A DNA stretch of 64,000 bases from Nitrospinae bacterium CG11_big_fil_rev_8_21_14_0_20_45_15 (GTDB taxonomy: Bacteria > Nitrospinota > Nitrospinia > Nitrospinales > VA-1): assembly GCA_002787235.1 (NCBI GenBank), contig PCWG01000015.1, forward strand, positions 1 through 64,000. Direction: 5' to 3'. Within the stretch, counting starts at the first letter, position 1; every line of letters starts with the position of its first letter. The position numbers and the translations under genes are program-made. A model generated the notes under the pieces. That model was not told where the DNA came from and made no database searches. It saw nothing but the letters and a program-made list of their open reading frames with translations. Positions 27,663-37,458 of the stretch are shown here, one piece after another.

Positions 27663-27802
27663 CAGAGATCGGGCCGGAGAAATATAAAGGTCTGTGTCTC
27701 AATCCAAAAGATATTCCACCGGATGACCTAGACGACGAGATACTTGCCCAGATGATTTACGAAGCTGGAATATTTTATGAAATGGAGAAAAATAGGAGAT
27801 AG
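27659..27802 (+). CDS. Small ORF, 47 aa, or gene fragment
   Basis: MTEIGPEKYKGLCLNPKDIPPDDLDDEILAQMIYEAGIFYEMEKNRR*; frame is open upstream without ATG, so it may be a 3' fragment. Confidence 0.3.
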   Translation: MTEIGPEKYKGLCLNPKDIPPDDLDDEILAQMIYEAGIFYEMEKNRR

Positions 27803-27804
27803 TT

Positions 27805-27996
27805 ATGAAAATATTACTTTTTTTGCTGGCTATTTTGGCATTTATTACGGGATTAGAAATTTTATATTCTGCAAAAAGTGCAATTCACGAGATTGAAGCA
27901 TTTGTTTTGTTTATTGTTAGTTCCGTACTTTTTTCTGGTGCCGCTATTGTTGAGTCAGTAAATAAGATGACTAAAGAGTTAAAGTCCTTATCCTGA
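27805..27996 (+). CDS. Small membrane protein, 63 aa
   Basis: Two hydrophobic segments; preceded by AGGAG. Confidence 0.55.
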   Translation: MKILLFLLAILAFITGLEILYSAKSAIHEIEAFVLFIVSSVLFSGAAIVESVNKMTKELKSLS

Positions 27997-28146
27997 TCAA
28001 ACATAGTATCTCGCATTTGCGGAACATCATCGGTATGTGTGAAGCTGATCTTGCCTCGAAATAGTGGGTATGAATGGACGGAAAGAAATAAATTGAAGGC
28101 ATGATTATTCACAATAATAAAATCTGGTATATGGGCAAGAAAAAAT

Positions 28147-28569
28147 ATGTCATTAAAAAAATGTTATGACTGCGGTCAACAAGTCAGCACAAAAGCTAAA
28201 GCATGCCCAAATTGCGGAGCTCCCGTCAAAGTTAGCGGTTACTTACCTCTATTGGTTTTTGTCGGCATACTTTTTCCTCTATTTTATTATGTGCTTTCAA
28301 AGGATAATCAAAAGTCCATAAAACAATTTATTAGTTTCCCGGGTGAAAGTGCCCCAAAAGAAGAAAGTCCTTCAGACGAATCTTACGAACCAGAATGGAA
28401 CACAGAGTTTAATGTTGGAATCAGTAAGACTCTAGCAAGTCATCGCTTACCAAATTGTGGCGAATACACATGGAAAGAAACTACCAACCGCGGGGAATAC
28501 TTAGTTAAATGTTCGCGTGATGGGAAAAACTGGGTTTCATATTTGTTTCTCCTTGGAACAATGAGGTAA
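28147..28569 (+). CDS. Zinc-ribbon membrane protein
   Basis: CYDCGQQVSTKAKACPNCGAPV followed by a TM segment. Confidence 0.7.
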   Translation: MSLKKCYDCGQQVSTKAKACPNCGAPVKVSGYLPLLVFVGILFPLFYYVLSKDNQKSIKQFISFPGESAPKEESPSDESYEPEWNTEFNVGISKTLASHRLPNCGEYTWKETTNRGEYLVKCSRDGKNWVSYLFLLGTMR

Positions 28570-28596
28570 CACCAAAATGAGAACTAAAACCGCAAC

Positions 28597-28622
28597 ACCG
28601 GCTCATCAGAGGGCCGGTTTTT
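28597..28622 (+). terminator. Intrinsic terminator
   Basis: ACCGGC...GCCGGT followed by a T-run. Confidence 0.75.
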
Positions 28623-28645
28623 GTATCTTCATTTAGAGGTATGGC

Positions 28646-29143
28646 ATGGATAAGGCATTGGATGAAATACGGGAGAAGTGGCTTACATTGCAGGGCTTGA
28701 AGAAAATTGGGTTCTCTATTTTGGCACTATGGTTTCTCTATGGATTAATCGTTTTCTTACCTTTCTGGAATATGGAAAGTAAGGGCCAATTCGGCGACAT
28801 GTATGGAGCTCTCAATTCTCTATTTTCAGGGCTGGCCTTTGCCGGAGTTATCATTACCATCCTACTCCAAAGCAAGGAACTGGGACTTCAAAGAGAAGAA
28901 TTAAAGGCACAAAGGGAAGAAATGAAAAGGTTTGCCGACGCTCAAGAGAAATCTGAAATGGCTCTCACAAAGCAGGCGCAATCCATGGAAGTTGCGGCAA
29001 AGCTGAATGTGCTTAGTGCTCAAATACAGGTTCAATCCGCCAAGGCACATAACGGACGCTATGGACCGGGGACGGCAGTCGAAATAAATAGATTAGTGGA
29101 GGAAGCTAAGAGACTCACTCTGCCAGACACAAAAGACAACTGA
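28646..29143 (+). CDS. Two-TM coiled-coil hypothetical protein
   Basis: Two TM segments then LQREELKAQREEMKRFADAQEKSEMALTKQAQ coiled coil. Confidence 0.65.
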   Translation: MDKALDEIREKWLTLQGLKKIGFSILALWFLYGLIVFLPFWNMESKGQFGDMYGALNSLFSGLAFAGVIITILLQSKELGLQREELKAQREEMKRFADAQEKSEMALTKQAQSMEVAAKLNVLSAQIQVQSAKAHNGRYGPGTAVEINRLVEEAKRLTLPDTKDN

Positions 29144-29189
29144 AGTTACTGGCGTCTAGGAATTTACAGGAAAGCCTGACTCCCTCAAG

Positions 29190-29228
29190 GCTCACTTGCC
29201 AATATTCCGGTGGCAGGTGGGCTTTTTT
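29190..29228 (+). terminator. Intrinsic terminator
   Basis: GCTCACTTGCCA/TGGCAGGTGGGC 12-bp stem (G-U pairs) then TTTTTT. Confidence 0.8.
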
Positions 29229-29339
29229 GTGCCTTGAGATACGCAGAACAGAACGGAGAGGCGTTTGATTGGGATGGCTGAGGGCCTGATTTAGAAAGCC
29301 GCTCAAACGGTAAACAATTTGGTAAACATTAACAAAAAA

Positions 29340-29363
29340 GGGTTACGGCCTAAACCGTAACCC
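29340..29363 (-). terminator. Intrinsic terminator for tRNA-Pro
   Basis: GGGTTACGG-CCTAAA-CCGTAACCC with A-run on the plus strand (T-run on minus). Confidence 0.85.
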
Positions 29364-29374
29364 ATTGATATGAG

Positions 29375-29451
<77 letters not shown>

Positions 29452-29633
29452 TTTGTTCTTTTTTACCGGATGAAAGGGAGAGTCATTCTAGCAAAAAGCA
29501 AAAAAAAACCAAGCCTTTTCTATCGCTCTCTTGAAGATGGATTTTTATCTTCGAGGATCGGTCTGTAACAAGGAATTTCCCTTGTCAGCCCGATGCGAAA
29601 CCTCGCGCCACCGTCTTCCTGCACGGCACTCGT

Positions 29634-30767
29634 CTAGTTTTTCTTGTAGAACAGAGGTTTCAGAAATTTCCAGATGACGATGGAGCCGATCTGGTTGCCC
29701 ACGGACTTCCACCAAGTGCTTCCGCCCAGACATTTCTGACAATAGGGATGCTTCACCTTAAAGTTCTTGAACCCTTCAATGGCATCAATGATGGGCTCGG
29801 AATTGAGGATGTCGACAATCGGTGTCTCAAACACGTTTCCAGCCGTGGTCTTGCCGTCGAAATCTTTGCAACAATAGGACAGGTTGCCGTTGCACTGGAT
29901 CGCGAAATGGTCGGTGAGCGCGCTACAGTATCCAATCGTTGACGGCACGACTTTTTCTCCGCCGACAAATGCGTTGCCCCAGGTATCGAGTAGATAGGTT
30001 TCAAAAAAAACGTTGGGGAGTACTTCCACGACGTTCCATTTGAAAGCGGATAATTTACCAATTTTTGCAAAAATCTCCGCACGAGCGGTCTCGCTTTTGG
30101 GTGGATAAATTTTGTGCAGTTCCTCGGCCCAGTAGGCAAAGGTTTTTCTCAGCTCATTTGTGTTATTGATGACTTTCATCGTTCCCAGACTCCAGTCTTC
30201 GCCGGGTACGTCGGACTGAATGGTGGTGTTGAGAAAATGCATCTTGATCTTCGGCGGTTCTGCCTGTTTGAGACAAGCTCCCATGAACTCCAGAATCTTG
30301 CGTTTGTACTCATCAAACTCCATACGCCGTGCTTTACGGGTTTTGAAAGATTCCTCATCCGGCGTTTGCAGGGAGATGTTCATCTGCGACACGGTGACTT
30401 TTTCGAGTTTTGCCGCTATTTCTTCATTCAGATAGGTTCCGTTGGTGGTGACACCGGTCTTGACTCCGCGCTGAGCGGAATAGTCCAGAATGTCAAAAAA
30501 TCGCGGATGCATGAAGGGTTCGCCCATGATATGGAAAGTGATTTTTTCTGCCATATTGTAATCAGCGATTTCATCGATGATCCGGCACACGTTGTCGAAT
30601 TCCATGTACTCATACTTCCGAGTCATTTCCTGTTTCGGGCAAAACGTGCAATCAAAATTACAAACATTGGTGATTTCTATATGAATGCGTTGCAGGGGGA
30701 ATTGGACCAATTGTCCGATTCGCCCGGGAACTTTTTTAGGAGCCTGTGTTTTTAGTAAGGTCGTCAT
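29634..30767 (-). CDS. Radical SAM/SPASM-type protein
   Basis: ITNVCNFDCTFCPKQEMTRKY (CxxxCxxC) and C-terminal Cys-rich CNGNLSYCCKDFDG...HPYCQKCLGG. Confidence 0.88.
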   Translation of the reverse strand: MTTLLKTQAPKKVPGRIGQLVQFPLQRIHIEITNVCNFDCTFCPKQEMTRKYEYMEFDNVCRIIDEIADYNMAEKITFHIMGEPFMHPRFFDILDYSAQRGVKTGVTTNGTYLNEEIAAKLEKVTVSQMNISLQTPDEESFKTRKARRMEFDEYKRKILEFMGACLKQAEPPKIKMHFLNTTIQSDVPGEDWSLGTMKVINNTNELRKTFAYWAEELHKIYPPKSETARAEIFAKIGKLSAFKWNVVEVLPNVFFETYLLDTWGNAFVGGEKVVPSTIGYCSALTDHFAIQCNGNLSYCCKDFDGKTTAGNVFETPIVDILNSEPIIDAIEGFKNFKVKHPYCQKCLGGSTWWKSVGNQIGSIVIWKFLKPLFYKKN

Positions 30768-30826
30768 AGGGGGATAGTTTTCAAATCTCAGAGGAATGAG
30801 TGGGCAAACTTATTTTTGACCCGCCT

Positions 30827-31012
30827 TCAATCTGTTTTCCAAACGTAGCGGTTGATGCTCTCACTGGTAAAGGAAGTGTTGGTAACGTTGCGTGATACCT
30901 TGGTCGAGCCGCATTCAGAGCAAACCACTTTCTTTTTATCGAGTTCAGAGATTTTCATCTCCACCACAAAATCCTTTTTACATTTTTCACAGGTGTAATC
31001 GTAATGAGGCAT
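30827..31012 (-). CDS. FmdB-like zinc-ribbon protein
   Basis: MPHYDYTCEKCKKDFVVEM...VVCSECGSTKVSR. Confidence 0.8.
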   Translation of the reverse strand: MPHYDYTCEKCKKDFVVEMKISELDKKKVVCSECGSTKVSRNVTNTSFTSESINRYVWKTD

Positions 31013-31090
31013 AGTATGGTTTTTCCTTTACTTGCAAAATTTGGCTGAGGACAGCATTTCTAAACGCCGTTTAAAACGATACAACATAAA

Positions 31091-31807
31091 TTATTTCAAC
31101 GCAATGAGACCGGCAAAATTATTCCATTTGAAAAAAATTTCTGTTCTGGAAAATCCAGCCTCGTGCAGTAAATCGATGTTTTCCGTCAGGGTGCGCGCTA
31201 TGAGAACTTCTTCAAGAGCGTCTCTTTTTCTGGAAATTTCCAGTTCCGAGTATCCCATCCTGCGTTTGAATTCATGATAAAAATCGATGAATACGGCGTC
31301 GCTCTCCGGGTGCTCGCCTTTGATCTTTTCTATGAGAATCAACCGACCTTGCTCCAGTAATCCCGAATGAATTTTTTGGAGCAGTGCGAGTCGTGAAGAT
31401 GGCGGAACAAATTGCAGGGTGTAGTTCAAAATCACAACGCTGGCCGATTTCACTTCAAAGCACTCATCAGCCAGATCGGCTTCTTCCAACCGCACCGACC
31501 GCCCTTTGAGGCGTTTACGCGCCCGTTCCAGCATGGGTACCGAGTTGTCCACACCAATGATTTCTGCTGGAAATGCAGCTCCGAGCCGATCCGTCAAATG
31601 CTCCAGAAAGCTCCCGGCCGAACATCCCAAATCATAAATCCGGGATTGTGGCTGGGCGTAGCGCATACAAAACTGGATCGCCAGATCGCGGCATTCCCTG
31701 TAAAGCGGAATGCTACGCTCCAGCATATCATCGAATACTTTAGCGACTTCTGCGTTGAACTGAAATTTCTCGCAGGGGGCCTCTTTGGCAAAAAATTCGT
31801 CTTTCAT
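31091..31807 (-). CDS. cmoA: Carboxy-S-adenosyl-L-methionine synthase-like methyltransferase
   Basis: FNAEVAKVFDDMLERSIPLYRECRDLAIQF...IYDLGCSAGSFLEHL...VVILNYTLQFVPPSSRLALLQKIHSGLLEQGRLILIEK. Confidence 0.85.
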   Translation of the reverse strand: MKDEFFAKEAPCEKFQFNAEVAKVFDDMLERSIPLYRECRDLAIQFCMRYAQPQSRIYDLGCSAGSFLEHLTDRLGAAFPAEIIGVDNSVPMLERARKRLKGRSVRLEEADLADECFEVKSASVVILNYTLQFVPPSSRLALLQKIHSGLLEQGRLILIEKIKGEHPESDAVFIDFYHEFKRRMGYSELEISRKRDALEEVLIARTLTENIDLLHEAGFSRTEIFFKWNNFAGLIALK

Positions 31808-31836
31808 GGATGAAAACGACCGGCAATCAGGACCCG

Positions 31837-33396
31837 TCAGGGTCCCGGTATTTCGCCTTGTGAGGATTGGGACAACTGGTCTTTCAAAATCAGTTTGTTG
31901 ACCGCATTGACATAGGCTTGCGCACTGGCATCCAGAGTATTGACACCAATCCCCTTGCCCAGAACTTTCATGTTCTTGTAGGATGTTTGAATGGAAACCT
32001 CACCCAGAGCATCGGTGCCTTTGGTTTTGGACAGCACCTGATAGTCGAGCAGTTTGCAGGAAAGCCCGGTGATCTTGTCAATCGCGTCGCAGATCGCATC
32101 GACAGGCCCATCTCCTGAACCTTTCGCGGAACGCTCCACACCGTCTTTGCCAACCAGGGTAATTTCCGCTGAGGGTGTTGTTCCCGTTGAAACGGAGGCT
32201 TCCAGTTTTTTCAATTTCCAGACATTCTGATTTTCCTCAGACACCACTACTTTTTGCACGAGGGTCAAAATATCTTCTTCAAAAACATCTTTCTTTTCGT
32301 CAGCAAGGATTTTGAACTCATCAAAAACCCGGTCCAGTTCCTCAGTGCTCAATTCATGTCCCAATTCCTTGATACGGAACTGCAGGGCATTGCGTCCTGA
32401 ATGCTTGCCCATCACCAATTCGGACTCTTCCCCCCCTATTTCACTGGGATTCATGATCTCGAAGGTGTCCTTCTTTTTGAGGAATCCATGTTGATGGATA
32501 CCCGACTCGTGGGCAAAGGCATTTTTCCCGACGATGGCTTTGTTCCTTTGCACAAAGAATCCCGTGAAACTGCTCACCATCTTGGAACAAGCCATGATGT
32601 GTTGCGTATCAATGTTCGTGTGCTTATTAAAAAAATCTTTGCGCGTTTTGAGGGCCATGACAATCTCTTCCATCGAAGCATTGCCCGCGCGCTCACCGAT
32701 GCCATTCACAGTACATTCGACCTGCCGCACTCCTGCCTGAATTGCGGCAAGTGAGTTGGCAACCGCAAGGCCCAGATCGTTGTGACAATGCACACTCAAA
32801 ATCGCCTTGTCAATGTTCGGAACATTGGCTTGAAGATAACGAATCAGTCCCGCAAATTCATCGGGAATCGCATAACCGACGGTATCGGGAATATTGACGG
32901 TCGTTGCACCCGCATCAATCGCCGCAGTCACCACTTCCGCAAGAAATTCCGGTTCCGTTCGCGATGCGTCCATGGGAGAGAATTCCAGATTAGAACAGAA
33001 TTTTCCGGCAAATTTGAGTGAAGAAATCGCCATCTCGACAATCTCGGCCTTGGCTTTATGCACCATATGAACGCGATGCGATTTAGAGGTCGATAGAAAA
33101 ACATGGATGCGAGGGTTCTCCGCAGGTTCCAAAGCGCGAGCCGCCGCCTCGATGTCCTTTTCCAAAGCGCGAGCCAAACCCGCAATGGAGGCCGTTCGCA
33201 CTTCTTGTGCGATTTGGCGCACGGCCTCAAAATCGCCCGGAGAAGCGATCGGGAACCCCGCTTCAATCACGTCAACCTTTAGTTGAGCCAATTGCCGCGC
33301 GACTTCCATCTTCTCTTTGATATTCATACTTGCGCCGGGGCACTGTTCCCCATCGCGTAATGTCGTGTCGAAAATTATAATTCTGTCTTTATCCAT
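31837..33396 (-). CDS. leuA: 2-isopropylmalate synthase
   Basis: IIIFDTTLRDGEQCPGASMNIKEK, HCHNDLGLAVANSLAAIQAGVRQVECTVNGIGERAGN, HESGIHQHGFLK; C-terminal regulatory domain. Confidence 0.96.
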   Translation of the reverse strand: MDKDRIIIFDTTLRDGEQCPGASMNIKEKMEVARQLAQLKVDVIEAGFPIASPGDFEAVRQIAQEVRTASIAGLARALEKDIEAAARALEPAENPRIHVFLSTSKSHRVHMVHKAKAEIVEMAISSLKFAGKFCSNLEFSPMDASRTEPEFLAEVVTAAIDAGATTVNIPDTVGYAIPDEFAGLIRYLQANVPNIDKAILSVHCHNDLGLAVANSLAAIQAGVRQVECTVNGIGERAGNASMEEIVMALKTRKDFFNKHTNIDTQHIMACSKMVSSFTGFFVQRNKAIVGKNAFAHESGIHQHGFLKKKDTFEIMNPSEIGGEESELVMGKHSGRNALQFRIKELGHELSTEELDRVFDEFKILADEKKDVFEEDILTLVQKVVVSEENQNVWKLKKLEASVSTGTTPSAEITLVGKDGVERSAKGSGDGPVDAICDAIDKITGLSCKLLDYQVLSKTKGTDALGEVSIQTSYKNMKVLGKGIGVNTLDASAQAYVNAVNKLILKDQLSQSSQGEIPGP

Positions 33397-33533
33397 GATT
33401 TCACTCTAAATTTGAAAACTCTAAAAATAAGGCACCGCTTTGTCAAAAAAGCTTTTTGCTACATTATGGCACAAATGGAATAATCTTTTAAATAAGGAAG
33501 ATTACTGAATTGCAAAAAAAATCACCTGCCGCT

Positions 33534-34037
33534 TTATTCTGCGTAGTTTTGGCGGGGAAATAACTCACTTCTTCGGCAAACCAGACGGTCTAGGAAGAGA
33601 CGGCCGTCCAGATGGTCGATTTCGTGCTGGGCCACTCGTGCTTCGAAGCCTTTCATCTCATAACTCTGTGGATTGCCCTCTTCGTCATAAGCGGACAGGG
33701 TGATATTCTTGGCTCGGACGATATTACCTGTGTAATCGGGGACGGACAGGCAACCCTCGCGCCCTATTTTCTCCCCGCTGGACTCGACGATAACAGGATT
33801 TATCAACACCAGCTTGCCATGATTGGGATTTTTGGGCTTTGAAGTGAGGTCAACAATCACGATGCGCTCAAAATGACCCACTTGAGGGGCCGCAATGCCG
33901 ACACAGCCGGGTCCTGCAAGCATCGTGTCGTTCAAATCCCGAATGAAATCTTGCAGAGCGGAATCAAATTTTGTGACCGGACTCGAAATCTGCTTCAAGC
34001 GCGGATCGGGATAGACCAGAACATCTCGTATTGCCAT
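33534..34037 (-). CDS. def: Peptide deformylase
   Basis: GPGCVGIAAPQVG, EGCLSVPD, QHEIDHLDGRLFLDRL. Confidence 0.95.
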   Translation of the reverse strand: MAIRDVLVYPDPRLKQISSPVTKFDSALQDFIRDLNDTMLAGPGCVGIAAPQVGHFERIVIVDLTSKPKNPNHGKLVLINPVIVESSGEKIGREGCLSVPDYTGNIVRAKNITLSAYDEEGNPQSYEMKGFEARVAQHEIDHLDGRLFLDRLVCRRSELFPRQNYAE

Positions 34038-34040
34038 GAC

Positions 34041-34592
34041 TCATCCAATCAAAGTATCAATGGGACTGAGCCGGGTTTCCAGATTTTTCTCACGCGCCAG
34101 ATTGTCCAGAACCTTTTGCAAGGCATCGATGCCCTGACTTGCGGTGCCCTCTATGATCAGGATGTAAATAGCTCCCCCTACATCGGTTTCCAGATTGAGG
34201 ATATTGAGTCCCGCTTCAGCGAGTGCCGTGGTCACCTCGGCAACGATACCCGCCCGATCGGCTCCGTACACGGTGATACGCACATCGGGAATGCTGGCCT
34301 GATGCCGGGGTTCCAAAACAGGATCAACATGGAGGCGCAGATCGAAATCTTTCGCAACGGGAAGGATGGCTTTGCTGAGCTCATCGGTCGTCCCTTCGTA
34401 TTGCGCCAAAACCATGATCGTGAAATTTCCGCCCAGTTGCACCATGGATGCTTCGCCAAGATTTGCACCTTCTTTATACAAAGCACTGGTCACTCCGGCG
34501 ACGATTCCGGGGCGGTCTTTCCCAACAAGGGTGAGTAAATACCAAGGATTCACGAGGTTATCGCTCCTATTTGAATTAGATTCTGAATTCAT
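34041..34592 (-). CDS. Tandem ACT-domain protein (GcvR-like)
   Basis: WYLLTLVGKDRPGIVAGVTSALYKEGANLGEASMVQLGGNFTIMVLAQ and VRITVYGADRAGIVAEVTTALAEAGLNILNLETDV. Confidence 0.85.
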   Translation of the reverse strand: MNSESNSNRSDNLVNPWYLLTLVGKDRPGIVAGVTSALYKEGANLGEASMVQLGGNFTIMVLAQYEGTTDELSKAILPVAKDFDLRLHVDPVLEPRHQASIPDVRITVYGADRAGIVAEVTTALAEAGLNILNLETDVGGAIYILIIEGTASQGIDALQKVLDNLAREKNLETRLSPIDTLIG

Positions 34593-34672
34593 GCTATTTC
34601 AGCCAACTGTTTTTGTCAATTGCCGTGCTATAATCTCCCCAAAAAATCCTTCCACCGTGCTAAACATTCATC

Positions 34673-37387
34673 ATGGCAAAAAATCAAACGCTATATCTCA
34701 TAGATGGTTCTTCATACATATTCCGAGCCTATTTTGGCATCCGCCACAACCTGTCCACCTCCAATGGTTTGCCAACCAATGCGCTTTACGGATACGTGAA
34801 CATGCTCAATCGGGTCGTGCGCGAAGAACAGCCGGACTATCTTGCCGTCGCTTTTGATTGTAAGGAAAAAACATTCCGTCATGAAATCTTTCCCGAATAC
34901 AAATCCAACAGGGAAACGCCGCCGGAAGATCTGCAAGCCCAGTTTCCCTATTTTCAACCTTTGACCGATGCCTACAATATTACGACCCTCAAACAACCCG
35001 GATTTGAAGCCGATGATTTGATAGGCACGCTCGCCCGGCGCGGTGCGGAGGCGGGACTCGATGTCGTGATCGTCAGCGGCGACAAGGACATGATGCAATT
35101 GATAACGGATCGCATCTGTATGCTCGACACGATGAAAAACAAATGGATTCGTGCGCCTGAAGTTTTGGAGAAATTCAATGTTACGCCCGACAAGGTCATC
35201 GAGGTCATGGGCCTCATGGGAGACTCAAGCGACCATATTCCGGGAGTCAAGGGTGTGGGTCCCAAAACCGCCGGGGATTTGATCGGCAAATACGGCTCCA
35301 TCTCCAATGTCTACGAGCACATCGACGAGATCACTCAAAAAAAAGTGAAGGAAAATCTGGAACGCGACAAGGACCAGGCTTTCCTCAGCAGAAAATTGGT
35401 GACGATCGAGACGCACATGCCTCTGGACATCAACATGGATCAGTTAAAACGTCGATCCACGAATATTGATGATCTGAGAAAATGGTTCACTCAATTTGAG
35501 TTCAAATCACTCTTGAACGATCTGGGTACGGAATACAGTGCTGAAATTGCAGACGAGTCAGAATCGCCCGCACCTGCAACTGCACCTGAAAGACATTATC
35601 GGACAATTCTTGAAAAGGAAGATTTTCTGGCTCTTGTTCAAGAATTGAAAGAAACAAAAATATTCGCTTTTGATCTGGAAACAACGAGCAAACACCCGGT
35701 ACAGGCCCGTGCGGTAGGAATCTCATTTTCTTGGAAAGAAGGCCATGCTTGTTACATTCCACTGGACCATCGTTACCTGGGCGTCCCCGATCAATTGGAC
35801 AAACAATGGGTATTTGAAACACTCAAACCTTTATTTGAAGATCCCAAGCTTTACAAAATCGGGCAGAACCTGAAATACGACTTGATTGTTTTACGCAATG
35901 AAGGCATTGCCTTGAAGGGAATCTCTTTCGACACCATGCTGGCACATTATATCCTCGACCCTGCCAGCCGAGGACATGGCCTGGACGACCTTGCGCAAAA
36001 ATATCTCGGCATAAAAACCATCACCTACAAAGACGTCACGGGAGCAGGAAAAAATCAGTTGTCTTTCGATGAAGTGGAAATCGAACAAGCCTCCGAATAC
36101 GCCGCAGAGGATTCTGATATTTCCTGGCAATTGTATAAAAAGTTTGATACCCAGATCGTCGATGACGACCGAAAATTGTTGCTGGAAATGGAAATTCCAT
36201 TGATAGATGTGCTCGCAAATATGGAAACCGCTGGCATCTTGCTGGATGTTCCTCACCTCGAAAAACTTTCCAAAGAAATAGAAAAAAAACTGGCGGAATA
36301 CGAAATACAGATTCATGCAGAGGCGGGCGAGGTTTTCAATATCAATTCCCCAAAACAACTGGCGGTCATTCTATTTGAAAAACTGGGATTGCCTGCAGTG
36401 AAGAAAACGAAAAGCGGATATTCGACAGATGTTTCGGTTCTGGAAGAATTGGCTGACAAACACCGCTTGCCAGAATTGATGCTGAACTACCGACAATTGG
36501 CAAAGCTGAATTCTACTTATGTATCGTCACTACCAAAGGACATCTATTCTAAAACAGGTCGAGTGCACACTTCCTACAATCAAACCGTCGCGGCTACCGG
36601 TCGGTTGAGCAGCAGCGATCCCAACTTGCAGAACATCCCGATCCGCGCTGAAATGGGACGCGAAATCCGAAAAGCGTTCATTGCTCAAGCGGGAAGTTTT
36701 TTGCTGGCGGCAGATTATTCGCAAATTGAATTGCGGCTTCTCGCTCATTTGTCAGGCGACCCTGCCCTCCGCTCTGCGTTTGAAAACGGAGAGGACATTC
36801 ACGCACGCACAGCCGCCGAAATTTTTGGTCAACCCCTCAATGCGGTGAATCCCGAATACCGACGCATGGCGAAAGCCGTCAATTTCGGCATCGTTTATGG
36901 GCTCAGCCCTTTCGGTCTTTCCCGACAATTGAAAATCTCACAAAGCGAGTCCAAGGCATTCATCGATCAATACTTCGCCCTTTACAGTTCTGTGAAAACA
37001 TTTATGGATGAAACCATAGAGACCGCACGTAAGCGGGGATACACCTTGACGCTGTTCAATCGAAAACGCTATTTACCCGATTTGAACAGTAGCAATCGGC
37101 AGACACGTCAATCGGCTGAACGAGTGGCGATCAACTCACCCGTGCAAGGTGGGGCCGCTGATTTGATCAAGCTTGCAATGATCCGACTCAATCGAAGTCT
37201 GCAAGAGAATGGAATGAAATCGCGGATGATACTTCAAGTTCACGACGAACTCGTATTAGAATGCCCCGAAAATGAGAAGGATCGAATCACAAACATGGTC
37301 AAAGAAAAAATGGAATCAGCCGTAAAACTCTCCGTCCCTTTAGTCGTTGACATCGGCTGGGGGAAAAACTGGAACGATGCACATTGA
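34673..37387 (+). CDS. polA: DNA polymerase I
   Basis: N-terminal 5' nuclease (LYLIDGSSYIFRAYF), 3'-5' exonuclease (FAFDLETTS), polymerase (ADYSQIELRLLAHLSGD, RRMAKAVNFGIVYGLSPFGLSRQL, LQVHDELVLE). Confidence 0.97.
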   Translation: MAKNQTLYLIDGSSYIFRAYFGIRHNLSTSNGLPTNALYGYVNMLNRVVREEQPDYLAVAFDCKEKTFRHEIFPEYKSNRETPPEDLQAQFPYFQPLTDAYNITTLKQPGFEADDLIGTLARRGAEAGLDVVIVSGDKDMMQLITDRICMLDTMKNKWIRAPEVLEKFNVTPDKVIEVMGLMGDSSDHIPGVKGVGPKTAGDLIGKYGSISNVYEHIDEITQKKVKENLERDKDQAFLSRKLVTIETHMPLDINMDQLKRRSTNIDDLRKWFTQFEFKSLLNDLGTEYSAEIADESESPAPATAPERHYRTILEKEDFLALVQELKETKIFAFDLETTSKHPVQARAVGISFSWKEGHACYIPLDHRYLGVPDQLDKQWVFETLKPLFEDPKLYKIGQNLKYDLIVLRNEGIALKGISFDTMLAHYILDPASRGHGLDDLAQKYLGIKTITYKDVTGAGKNQLSFDEVEIEQASEYAAEDSDISWQLYKKFDTQIVDDDRKLLLEMEIPLIDVLANMETAGILLDVPHLEKLSKEIEKKLAEYEIQIHAEAGEVFNINSPKQLAVILFEKLGLPAVKKTKSGYSTDVSVLEELADKHRLPELMLNYRQLAKLNSTYVSSLPKDIYSKTGRVHTSYNQTVAATGRLSSSDPNLQNIPIRAEMGREIRKAFIAQAGSFLLAADYSQIELRLLAHLSGDPALRSAFENGEDIHARTAAEIFGQPLNAVNPEYRRMAKAVNFGIVYGLSPFGLSRQLKISQSESKAFIDQYFALYSSVKTFMDETIETARKRGYTLTLFNRKRYLPDLNSSNRQTRQSAERVAINSPVQGGAADLIKLAMIRLNRSLQENGMKSRMILQVHDELVLECPENEKDRITNMVKEKMESAVKLSVPLVVDIGWGKNWNDAH

Positions 37388-37458
37388 GTTAAAAGTATTC
37401 CCCCAACAAGGAGATGTGAATGTTTTCCAGTTGTTACCCGCCCTATTCCCAACATCTG

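Noticed and set aside
29290-29335. Possible integrase C-terminal remnant (GKQFGKH-like frame) beside tRNA-Pro
   Set aside because: Only a few codons of weak resemblance; no catalytic motifs upstream.
30114-30755. 213-aa plus-strand ORF
   Set aside because: Antisense to the well-supported radical SAM gene; no recognisable domain.
32401-33021. Plus-strand ORFs over leuA and similar antisense ORFs over kbl, the P-type ATPase, polA and histidine kinases
   Set aside because: Shadow ORFs from codon usage; the sense strand has clear family motifs in each case.
33873-34538. 221-aa plus-strand ORF
   Set aside because: Antisense to def and the ACT-domain gene; no recognisable domain.
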